A DNA stretch of 64,000 nucleotides from Fenollaria sporofastidiosus (GTDB taxonomy: Bacteria > Bacillota > Clostridia > Tissierellales > Peptoniphilaceae). A program made the translations under genes and the position numbers. Below the pieces are notes generated by a model. It was not told the origin of the DNA, did no database searches, and saw only the letters and a program-made list of their open reading frames with translations. Positions 52,885 through 60,303 of this stretch are shown piece by piece (positions within the stretch are counted from its first letter, which is position 1; every line of letters begins with the position of its first letter). The stretch is taken from the NCBI RefSeq assembly GCF_943169635.2, contig NZ_OW968186.1, positions 1,426,001-1,490,000 of the forward strand. Reading direction: 5' to 3'.

Positions 52885-53716
52885 CTAGAGGCTCCTCAAG
52901 TGAAATCCTGCCTAAAAGACCATTCCTAAACTCATCAACTAATATATTTATAGCTTTGTACACATCAAGTTCATTGCCCTTAAGTATAAAGCCTCTGTTC
53001 TTTGCTATCTCTTCAAGAATTTCAAGCTCTGTAGCGTCCTCGTTGACCTTGTATCTCTTATTAAGTGCGCCGCTATAATTATTCTTAAGAAATTTGATTA
53101 GTGCTAGGGCAATATCATCCTTGTTAAGTATCTCATCTTTGATGGAACCAATGAATGCTAGGTGCATACCTATATCTTGGTTTTCAAACTTTGGCCATAA
53201 AACACCGGGTGTATCAAGTAGCATAAAGTCATTGTCAACTTTAATCCATTGGTTCTTCTTAGTTACACCTGGTTTGTTGCCTGTCTTAAGGCTCTTTTTA
53301 TTGTTCATTAAGTTAATAAAAGTAGACTTGCCAACATTTGGTATGCCGACAACCATGGCCTTGATAGGTCCGAAGTGCTCTCTTTGTTTGTGCTCTTTGT
53401 GATACTTGTCGACCTCTTTGCGCGATAAGTCGATAATTTTCTTCACGTTTGATTTGTCTTTCGCGTTGAACTCTATACACTTCGCATCCTTGTAATGAGC
53501 TATCCACTTCTTATTAACTTTATCATCCGCCAAGTCAGCTTTGTTTAGTAATACTAGCTTTGCTTTGTTCTCAGTTATGTCTTTTATAATTGGGTTCGTG
53601 CTCGACATGGGTGCTCTTGCATCTATTAGCTCAATAACTATATCAACTAGCTTAGACATCTCTATTAAAGACTCTCTAGTCTTCTTCATATGTCCAGGGT
53701 ACCAATTTATGTTCAT
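52877..53716 (-). CDS. rbgA: Ribosome biogenesis GTPase YlqF/RbgA
   Basis: Circularly permuted GTPase for late 50S assembly. It begins MNINWYPGHMKKTRESL, then G4 (LLNKADLADD) comes before G1 (GIPNVGKSTFINLM) and G3 (DTPGVLWPK). 279 residues. I choose ATG 53716 rather than GTG 53725, which overlaps the AAGGAAGG site. A good promoter and the rplS terminator lie just upstream, so the rbgA-rnhB-yraN-comM-dprA-topA run probably starts here. Confidence 0.95.
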   Translation of the reverse strand: MNINWYPGHMKKTRESLIEMSKLVDIVIELIDARAPMSSTNPIIKDITENKAKLVLLNKADLADDKVNKKWIAHYKDAKCIEFNAKDKSNVKKIIDLSRKEVDKYHKEHKQREHFGPIKAMVVGIPNVGKSTFINLMNNKKSLKTGNKPGVTKKNQWIKVDNDFMLLDTPGVLWPKFENQDIGMHLAFIGSIKDEILNKDDIALALIKFLKNNYSGALNKRYKVNEDATELEILEEIAKNRGFILKGNELDVYKAINILVDEFRNGLLGRISLEEPLDE

Positions 53717-53742
53717 AGCATACACCTTCCTAACTATCTTCT

Positions 53743-53771
53743 ATATTATCACAAAAGGTCTTCAATGTAAA
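53743..53771 (-). promoter_or_regulatory. Promoter of the rbgA...topA transcript
   Basis: TTTACA (53766-53771) and TAATAT (53743-53748) on the minus strand, 17-bp spacer, between the rplS terminator and rbgA. Confidence 0.65.
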
Positions 53772-53782
53772 TGACTAATGCA

Positions 53783-53816
53783 AAGAAAAAAGACACTCTC
53801 ATAACAGAATGTCTTT
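53783..53816 (-). terminator. Terminator after rplS
   Basis: An 11-bp stem with one U-G pair (AAAGACATTCT/AGAGTGTCTTT on the minus strand; 53789-53799 and 53806-53816), then TTTTTT. Confidence 0.88.
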
Positions 53817-53823
53817 ACCTTAA

Positions 53824-54171
53824 TTAAAATGATTGTTTTTCTCTAACCTTAGCAGCTTTACCTACTCTGTTTCTTAAGTAGTATAGCTTAGATCTTCTAA
53901 CTCTACCTTTTCTTACAAGAACGATCTTATCGATTCTTGGAGAGTGTAGTAAGAATGTTCTTTCAACACCAATACCATATGACAATCTTCTTACTGTAAA
54001 TGTTTCTTTAGCTCCGCCGTTTTGTCTCTTAATTACAGTACCTTCGTACACTTGGATTCTTTCACGTGTACCTTCTACAACTTTATAGTGTACTTGAACA
54101 GTATCACCTACATGAAATTGAGGAATGTTGTCTTTTAATTGTTGTGCTTCAAGCATCTTTATATAGTCCAT
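53824..54171 (-). CDS. rplS: 50S ribosomal protein L19
   Basis: 115 residues. Conserved FHVGDTVQVHYKVVEGTRERI, the QVYEGTVIKRQNGG strand and SPRIDKIVLVRKGRVRRSKL are present. It lies 1 bp after trmD and is the last gene of the rpsP-khpA-rimM-trmD-rplS run. Confidence 0.97.
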   Translation of the reverse strand: MDYIKMLEAQQLKDNIPQFHVGDTVQVHYKVVEGTRERIQVYEGTVIKRQNGGAKETFTVRRLSYGIGVERTFLLHSPRIDKIVLVRKGRVRRSKLYYLRNRVGKAAKVREKQSF

Positions 54172-54172
54172 C

Positions 54173-54904
54173 TTAGTCCTCCTTCTTTAGTTTATTTAAA
54201 ATTTCTCTCAAATTTTTCATTTCCTTATTATCTAGCTTAGCAAAGTCAAGTAAGTCTATCCTGTTTTTTACAGTCGCTTTGAATGACTCAATGAGTCTAA
54301 AGTCATCGACATCTTGATGGTTTCCACTAAGCAGTACTTCTGGAACCTTGTCCCCATCCAGATCATATGGTCTGGTATACTGAGGATACTCTAAAAAATT
54401 TGACATGTGAGTTTCGTCAGAATACGAATCTTCTTTTATTACTGAATCAACTAACCTCGATATAGTATCTATGATTACCATAGCAGGTAGTTCGCCACCA
54501 GTTAATACATAATCACCGATTGATATCTCTTCATCGACATAGTTTTGTATGATTCTCTCATCCAAACCCTCGTAGTGCCCACAAAGAATTGTTATCTCAT
54601 CAAGTTTTGCATACTCTTTAGCCAAGTCTTGATTGAAGAGCTTTCCTTTTGGTGAAAGATATATAAGCTTCTTTGGCTTAATATCTTCTAAGCAGTCCTT
54701 AAGTACATCCGCTCTTAAAAGCATACCACTGCCGCCACCATATGGGTAGTCGTCAACCTTTTTGTGCTTGTCCTTTGAGTAGTCTCTAAAATTAATAAGA
54801 TTGATCTCTATAAGTTTATTGTCTATAGCTCTTTTGATTATACTAAAATCAGTAAGCGCTGCAAACATCTCTGGGAACAGAGTCAAGACATTAAACTTTA
54901 TCAT
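54173..54904 (-). CDS. trmD: tRNA (guanine-N1)-methyltransferase TrmD
   Basis: Makes m1G37 using SAM. 243 residues. The trefoil-knot region is visible: DYPYGGGSGMLL, ILCGHYEGLDERI and SIGDYVLTGGELPAMVIID, followed by YTRPYDLDGDKVPEVLLSGN. It overlaps the rimM stop by 4 bp. Confidence 0.97.
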   Translation of the reverse strand: MIKFNVLTLFPEMFAALTDFSIIKRAIDNKLIEINLINFRDYSKDKHKKVDDYPYGGGSGMLLRADVLKDCLEDIKPKKLIYLSPKGKLFNQDLAKEYAKLDEITILCGHYEGLDERIIQNYVDEEISIGDYVLTGGELPAMVIIDTISRLVDSVIKEDSYSDETHMSNFLEYPQYTRPYDLDGDKVPEVLLSGNHQDVDDFRLIESFKATVKNRIDLLDFAKLDNKEMKNLREILNKLKKED

Positions 54905-55389
54905 AAGATACCTTCTATAAGTTTGACTTTGATTCTTCTTTTAATCAAATCGACTTCCTTGATAAAGGCCTTAACAAAAGGAATAAGTGCTTCCTTTCCG
55001 TCATGATCTACTACTAGCACATGGTTTGCACTCGTTGTCATAACGTCTTTAACAGTGCCAATAAATTCATCAGCTTCACTATATACTTCCATATCCATAA
55101 GATCGTGTATATAGTAGTCACCTTCATCTAATAAAGGCATGTCAGCTTTATCAATAAAAACATCCTTATCAATGAGTCTTTTGACATCATCTATATAATC
55201 AAAGCCTTTTAGTTTAAGTACAATAAATTTTGAAGCTATCTTTTGACTTAGTATCTCAAGCTCTTCTCCATCAAGATATATTTTCTTATACTCTTTAAAT
55301 TTGCTTAAATCATCTGTGTAAGGAAAGATTTTTACCTCTCCATTTAAGCCATGTGCTGAGACAATCTTTGCTATCTTAATAAGCTCCAA
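54901..55389 (-). CDS. rimM: 16S rRNA processing protein RimM
   Basis: 162 residues with an N-terminal RimM beta-barrel (KIAKIVSAHGLNGEVKIFPY) and a C-terminal PRC-barrel (YYIHDLMDMEVYSEADEFIG, LIPFVKAFIKEVDLIKRRI). It binds S19 and assists 30S maturation. It starts 3 bp after khpA. Confidence 0.95.
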   Translation of the reverse strand: MELIKIAKIVSAHGLNGEVKIFPYTDDLSKFKEYKKIYLDGEELEILSQKIASKFIVLKLKGFDYIDDVKRLIDKDVFIDKADMPLLDEGDYYIHDLMDMEVYSEADEFIGTVKDVMTTSANHVLVVDHDGKEALIPFVKAFIKEVDLIKRRIKVKLIEGIL

Positions 55390-55392
55390 GAT

Positions 55393-55620
55393 TTATTCCT
55401 TTATCTCTAAATTAATTCTTCTTGAGTCTTTAAGTGTAGCTCCGACAATAAGTCTGATTGCTTTAACAACCTTACCGCCTTTACCGATAACTCTACCTAT
55501 ATCATCTGGATTTACGTATAGATCAATGTTGATCTCATCTGATGCTTCGTTAACTGTAACTTTAACATCGTCTTTGTTTTCAACAATAGATTTTGCTAAA
55601 AATTCAACTAATTCTTTCAT
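55393..55620 (-). CDS. khpA: KH-domain RNA-binding protein KhpA (YlqC)
   Basis: 75 residues. A single KH domain with the GxxG loop in VIGKGGKVVKAIRLI and a preceding YVNPDDIGR. KhpA pairs with KhpB in other Firmicutes and influences cell division and small-RNA binding. I choose ATG 55620, 5 nt after GGGGG; the longer GTG start overlaps that site. Confidence 0.94.
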   Translation of the reverse strand: MKELVEFLAKSIVENKDDVKVTVNEASDEINIDLYVNPDDIGRVIGKGGKVVKAIRLIVGATLKDSRRINLEIKE

Positions 55621-55635
55621 ATTAACCCCCACATC

Positions 55636-55935
55636 CTAAGCTTCTACAGCTTCTGTTTCTTCTTTAGCTTCAGCTTTTTTAGCAGTTTTTGCTGTTATAT
55701 CATATCCTTGAGATTTGAATAATCTTTGAACTGTTTCACTTGCTTTAGCTCCGTTTGCTATCCATTGTTCAGCCTTTTCTTGATCGAATTTTATTGTCTT
55801 TGGCTCAGTTAATGGGTTATAGTAACCAAGTTGTTCAATAAATTTGCCATCTCTAGCTCTTCTAGAATCAGCTACAACAATTCTGTAAAATGGATTCTTC
55901 TTAGATCCCATTCTCTTTAAACGAATTTTTACCAC
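55636..55935 (-). CDS. rpsP: 30S ribosomal protein S16
   Basis: 99 residues. VKIRLKRMGSKKNPFYRIVV and DSRRARDGKFIEQLGYYNP are diagnostic. The C-terminal tail is Lys/Glu/Ala-rich. The start is GTG with GGAGGTG 6 nt upstream. It follows ffh by 18 bp. Confidence 0.97.
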   Translation of the reverse strand: MVKIRLKRMGSKKNPFYRIVVADSRRARDGKFIEQLGYYNPLTEPKTIKFDQEKAEQWIANGAKASETVQRLFKSQGYDITAKTAKKAEAKEETEAVEA

Positions 55936-55953
55936 AATCTCACCTCCTTAAAA

Positions 55954-57294
55954 TTATATATTAAATGGAAAATTGAATTTTCCTTTTCTCTTCATAGACT
56001 TTTCCATGCTGCCAAAGCGCTTCATCATCTTCTTAGTATCTTCGAATTGCTTCAATAGCTTGTTGACATCATTTGTTGTCGTTCCACTGCCTTGTGCAAT
56101 CCTTTTCTTTCTTGAAGCGTTGATAATGTTTGGAGTAACTCTCTCTTTCATTGTCATACTTCTGATGATGGCTTCAACTCTGCCTATATCTTTATCACTT
56201 ATGTTAATGCCCTTTAAGGCTTTTGAATTCATTCCTGGTATCATTTGTAATAAGTTTTCAATTGGTCCTAAGTTTCTCATTTGAGCTATCTGATCTAAGA
56301 AGTCATCAAGTGTAAATGTTTCTTCTCTTAATTTCTTCTCAAGCTCCATTGCCTTCTTTTGGTCGATATTGCTTTGTGCTTTCTCTATAAGAGTAAGTAC
56401 GTCACCCATACCAAGTATCTTAGAGACTAATCTGTCTGGATGAAACTCTTCAAGGTCATCCATCTTTTCGCCCATACCAACGTATTTGATAGGTTTATCA
56501 GTTACGGCTCTGATTGAAAGTGCCGCACCGCCTCTTGCATCACCATCTAACTTTGTTAGTATAACACCTGTTATACCAAGTGCATCATCGAATGATTTTG
56601 CTACATTTACCGCATCTTGACCTGTCATTGAGTCAAGTACAAGAAGTATCTCTGATGGATCTAAGTTTTCTTTCAAACCTTTTAGCTCATCCATAAGCAC
56701 TTCGTCTATGTGTAAACGGCCCGCAGTATCTATGATGACTACGTCATTACCATTCTTCTTTGCGTGCTCTAAAGCGCTCTTTGCTATATCAAGCGGCTTT
56801 ATCTTATCACCCATGGTAAATACTGGAACGTCAACTGACTTTCCTACTACTTCTAGCTGCTTTATAGCTGCTGGTCTGTAGACGTCGCAGGCAACTAGTA
56901 GTGGTCTTCTGCCTTTCTTTCTAAGGTTTATTGCAAGTTTACCAGTTGTTGTTGTCTTACCTGCACCTTGAAGACCGCACATCAAGATTATGCTTGGATT
57001 CTTGCTTAGCGTAAGTCCTTCTTTAGTCTTACCCATAAGATTAATTAATTCTTCATTAACTATCTTAATAACTTGTTGACCAGGAGTTAAGCTCTCCATA
57101 ACCTCAGAACCGATGGCTCTTGCTTTTAAATTATCTATAAATTTTTTAACTACCTTATAATTAACATCGGCTTCTAGAAGTGCTAGCTTTACTTCTCTAA
57201 GTGCAGCATCGACATCTTTCTCACTAAGCCTTCCCTTGCCTCTTAGGCTGTCTAATGTTTTTTGTAGTTTTTCTGATAAGCTCTCGAATATCAT
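55954..57294 (-). CDS. ffh: Signal recognition particle protein Ffh
   Basis: 446 residues. The N domain starts MIFESLSEKLQKTLDSLRGK. The G domain has LQGAGKTTTTGKLA, VIIDTAGRLHID and TKLDGDARGG. The M domain (from about residue 300) carries LGPIENLLQMIPG and the RNA-binding RIAQGSGTTTNDVNKLL segment. It acts with 4.5S RNA (not in the window) and FtsY. ylxM lies 11 bp upstream. Confidence 0.97.
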   Translation of the reverse strand: MIFESLSEKLQKTLDSLRGKGRLSEKDVDAALREVKLALLEADVNYKVVKKFIDNLKARAIGSEVMESLTPGQQVIKIVNEELINLMGKTKEGLTLSKNPSIILMCGLQGAGKTTTTGKLAINLRKKGRRPLLVACDVYRPAAIKQLEVVGKSVDVPVFTMGDKIKPLDIAKSALEHAKKNGNDVVIIDTAGRLHIDEVLMDELKGLKENLDPSEILLVLDSMTGQDAVNVAKSFDDALGITGVILTKLDGDARGGAALSIRAVTDKPIKYVGMGEKMDDLEEFHPDRLVSKILGMGDVLTLIEKAQSNIDQKKAMELEKKLREETFTLDDFLDQIAQMRNLGPIENLLQMIPGMNSKALKGINISDKDIGRVEAIIRSMTMKERVTPNIINASRKKRIAQGSGTTTNDVNKLLKQFEDTKKMMKRFGSMEKSMKRKGKFNFPFNI

Positions 57295-57305
57295 TCTTGC
57301 TCCTT

Positions 57306-57659
57306 TTACATCTCGTTTATAATCTCTTTAGCTTCTTTAATTCTTCCTTTAATTTCATTTATATCGTCAATTTCGATTAGACCTTGAAATATAATTTCTA
57401 ATTTCTCTTTGTCTTCTTTCTTCTTGTCAAACTTTTCTATAAGCTTAAGTGCTGCCTCGAAAGACTTTAATTTGTCTATAGCTCTTTTAATGTTAAGGCT
57501 CACTGCTTGTCTTGATATAGAAATTAGCTCAGCTATCTCTGTTAATGAATAATCTTCATTGTAGTAGTAGTCAATCGACTTGTACTCGCTCTCTGTTAAG
57601 AGGCTTCCGTAGAAGTCTAAGAGCCTTCCGATATATATATAATCATCTAATACTTTCAT
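57306..57659 (-). CDS. ylxM: YlxM family putative helix-turn-helix protein (SRP-associated)
   Basis: 117 residues. It has the sigma-like HTH pattern of YlxM: LTESEYKSIDYYYNEDYSLT, then EIAELISISRQAVSLNIKRA. In Streptococcus mutans YlxM modulates SRP activity. Start choice is uncertain; ATG 57659 has GGATG at 5 nt, while the TTG at 57671 has no good site. It is cotranscribed with ffh. Confidence 0.9.
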   Translation of the reverse strand: MKVLDDYIYIGRLLDFYGSLLTESEYKSIDYYYNEDYSLTEIAELISISRQAVSLNIKRAIDKLKSFEAALKLIEKFDKKKEDKEKLEIIFQGLIEIDDINEIKGRIKEAKEIINEM

Positions 57660-57715
57660 TTTATCATCCAATCATTATGTAGAACACGCATCATACTTAG
57701 TGTTCTCTCACAAAA

Positions 57716-57742
57716 AACTGTCAAGCTATTTGCTTGACAGTT
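57716..57742 (-). terminator. Terminator-like hairpin at the start of the ylxM-ffh leader
   Basis: Perfect 11-bp stem AACTGTCAAGC/GCTTGACAGTT with a 5-nt loop, then a T-run on the minus strand. It can end ftsY transcription, but it also lies at the predicted start of the ylxM transcript. Confidence 0.8.
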
Positions 57743-57745
57743 AAT

Positions 57746-57774
57746 ATAATACTATATAGATTGACGTTTGTCAA
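57746..57774 (-). promoter_or_regulatory. Strong promoter of ylxM-ffh
   Basis: TTGACA (57769-57774) and TATTAT (57746-57751) on the minus strand, 17-bp spacer. The -35 is part of a TTGAC-GTTT-GTCAA palindrome (57761-57774). The predicted start near 57739 falls in the hairpin. Confidence 0.75.
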
Positions 57775-57802
57775 TACCTTTTTATCATTTTCTTTGCTTT
57801 TT

Positions 57803-58895
57803 TTAAAATAATGCTTCTACGAAGTCATCGACATTAAAGGCTTGAAGGTCTTCTATCTTTTCACCGACACCTATAATCTTAACAGGTAGATGTAGTTCGC
57901 TCTCAAGTGCAATGATAACACCACCCTTTGCAGTGCCATCAAGTTTAGTAACGCATACACCTGTTATGTCGCTTGTCTCTTTAAATGCCTTTGCTTGTAT
58001 GATGGCGTTTTGTCCAGTTGTCGCATCAAGTACTAATAAATTTTCTTTAACAGCATTAGGGAACTCTCTATCTATAACTCTCTTAATCTTGTTAAGCTCG
58101 TTCATTAGGTTTTGCTTGTTGTGAAGTCTGCCTGCTGTGTCGCAGATAAGTATGTCAGTCTTCCTTGCCTTAGCCGCCATGATGGCATCAAAAATAACAC
58201 TTGCTGGGTCTGCTGACTCTTCATGAGCAATGATGTCAACGTTGGCTCTGTTTGCCCACTCTTTAAGCTGTTCGATGGCAGCGGCTCTAAAGGTATCTGC
58301 TGCAGCAATCAAAACACTCTTACCTTCTTCTCTAAATTGGTAGCTAAGCTTGCCTATGGTAGTTGTCTTACCAACACCATTGACACCAACAACTAAAAGT
58401 ATGGCTGGAGATGGTTCAAGTTTTAAATCTCTTGATGAAACGTTGTCATTCATGATTTTCTTTATTTCATCCTTAAGTATAGGGAAGGCATCTTTTCTAT
58501 CTAAGATATTTTCTCTGACAATTCTTTCTTTTAGATTGTCAATGATGTTCATAACAGTTTCTACTCCGATGTCGGATGTTACTAAAACCTCTTCAAGTTC
58601 ATCATAGAAGTCATCATTGATGTCTGTGCCTTTAAAGACAGTTTGAAGTTTGTAATTTAAGTTTTGTCTCGTCTTCTCAAGATCAGAGAACATCCTCTTA
58701 AAGAAAGATGATTTTTCCTCTTTGACCTCTGGCTTTTCTTCTACTTGTGCTTCTCCGCTTGACTCAATATCTTGCTTTTCCTCAGTCTCTTCGACTGCCT
58801 GTTCTTCTCTAGTCTCATCTTTAACTATATCAATCTTTTCTTCTTTAATTTCAATTACTTCTTCATCTTTATTTTCTTTTAAACCAATTAAACAT
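57803..58895 (-). CDS. ftsY: Signal recognition particle receptor FtsY (apparent frameshift near the start)
   Basis: The NG domain from 58693 down is intact: MFSDLEKTRQNLNYKLQTVF, GVNGVGKTTTIGKLS, LICDTAGRLHNKQ and CVTKLDGTAKGG. Upstream, an acidic A domain of about 60 residues (EEVIEIKEEKIDIVKDETRE) is in the same frame but has no start codon. The likely start is ATG 58895, 5 nt after GAGGTG, giving MFNWFKRK and then a stop. Adding one A to each A4 run between 58871 and 58880 yields MFNWFKKKNKDEEVIEIK, a typical FtsY start. I therefore list the full gene. It starts 10 bp after the smc stop. Confidence 0.88.
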
Positions 58896-58905
58896 ATTTC
58901 ACCTC

Positions 58906-60303
58906 TTAAGTTAATTTCATCGAAAGTATAGAGCTTATGCCCTTTTCTTTCATAGTAATGCCATATATAGCGTCCGATATCTCCATAGTTACCTTTCTAT
59001 GTGTGATAAGGATAAATTGTGTTTCCTCTTTTATTCTATCAAGGTAGGCAGTATACTTACTGATGTTTGCATCGTCAAGTGCAGCGTCTATCTCATCAAG
59101 TATACAGAATGGCGATGGCTTAGATTTTAAAACTGCGAACAATAATGCTATAGCTGTTAAAGTCTTCTCACCACCAGATAAAAGACTTAAGGACTGCATG
59201 CTCTTTCCTGGTGGACGCGCTTCTATCTCAATACCTGAGTTAAGTATATCATTTTCATCACTAATATAAATCTTAGCTTCTCCGCCGCCAAATAGGTTTT
59301 GGAATATTTCAGAGAAGTAGCCTTGTATGATATTGAAGTTGTCCTTAAACTTTATCTTGATAGTCTCATCGATATCGTCAATTATATTTAATAGGTCCTC
59401 TTTTGACTCTTGCATATCATCAAACTGCTTTCTTAAGAACTCAAGTCTTGTTAATGTATCTTCATACTCTTTGATTGAAGATAGAGAGACTTCGCCAAGT
59501 ACATCTATCTTCTCTTGTAGCTCTCTTAGATCCTTAGTGCTTGCTTTAACAAGGCTTTCCTTGTCTATGGTCTCAATGTTAATAAAGTAGTCATTTGATA
59601 ACTTTTCTTTGATGTTATCCTTCATTACTTCGTTACGAGCAAGTAAGACCTCATTTTTATTTATCTCGTCTTTTATAGATATAATATTTTCTTGACAAGC
59701 TTTTATTTCATTTTGAAGTTCAAATATCTTTGATAAAACTTTTCTTTTCATCTGTTTTTCATTTATCTTGTCAATGTATACTTGTTCAAGTTCTTCGTTC
59801 TTCTTTAAGAAATCCATTATGCTAGTGTTTTCACTTTCAAGCGCTTCTTTGTTTTGACTAAGCTCTTTGAAGTCACTAGCAAGCGCTGCCTTTATATCTT
59901 GTGACTTAGCTATATATTCTTCTGAAAGAGCAATATCTTCAACTGTTCTTTCTAGCTTTGCTTCTAAGGTAGACTTTTCAACACTTATTTGAAGAAGCTT
60001 TTCATTACGTCTATCCTTTTCTTCCTCAAAGCCTTTGATAAGTTCTTTTTCTAATTCTATCTTCTTCTCGTGCTCAGCTTTTTTCTCCTTAAGAGCTTCT
60101 AAATCCTTATTAGCTTGAACGATTTTCTCATCAAATGCATTCAATGAAACCTTGATATCCTCTAGTTCTTTCTTTGCTTGACTGATATCTCTTTGTGCAA
60201 AATTGATATTGATCTCTAATGAATTTATTTCTTTCTTATGCATATCAATCTTTTCATTGATACTTAATATCTCTTCATTGCTTATCGTAAATAGACTTTT
60301 CAT
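58906..60303 (-). CDS. smc: Chromosome partition protein SMC, C-terminal part
   Basis: 465-residue frame with the returning coiled coil (NEEILSINEKIDMHKKEINS and onward) and the C-terminal ATPase lobe: signature LSLLSGGEKTLTAIALLFAV, Walker B FCILDEIDAALDD and the HRKVTMEISDAIYGI end. It overlaps the N-terminal frame by 29 bp in a different phase. Together the two make a full SMC of about 1,170 residues. A frame change of one extra or two missing bases lies between 60275 and about 60320. Confidence 0.92.
   Translation of the reverse strand: MKSLFTISNEEILSINEKIDMHKKEINSLEININFAQRDISQAKKELEDIKVSLNAFDEKIVQANKDLEALKEKKAEHEKKIELEKELIKGFEEEKDRRNEKLLQISVEKSTLEAKLERTVEDIALSEEYIAKSQDIKAALASDFKELSQNKEALESENTSIMDFLKKNEELEQVYIDKINEKQMKRKVLSKIFELQNEIKACQENIISIKDEINKNEVLLARNEVMKDNIKEKLSNDYFINIETIDKESLVKASTKDLRELQEKIDVLGEVSLSSIKEYEDTLTRLEFLRKQFDDMQESKEDLLNIIDDIDETIKIKFKDNFNIIQGYFSEIFQNLFGGGEAKIYISDENDILNSGIEIEARPPGKSMQSLSLLSGGEKTLTAIALLFAVLKSKPSPFCILDEIDAALDDANISKYTAYLDRIKEETQFILITHRKVTMEISDAIYGITMKEKGISSILSMKLT

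Noticed and set aside
60275..60303. Programmed ribosomal frameshift joining the two smc frames
   Set aside because: No slippery heptamer or downstream structure is evident, and smc is not known to use recoding. A sequence error is simpler given similar breaks nearby.
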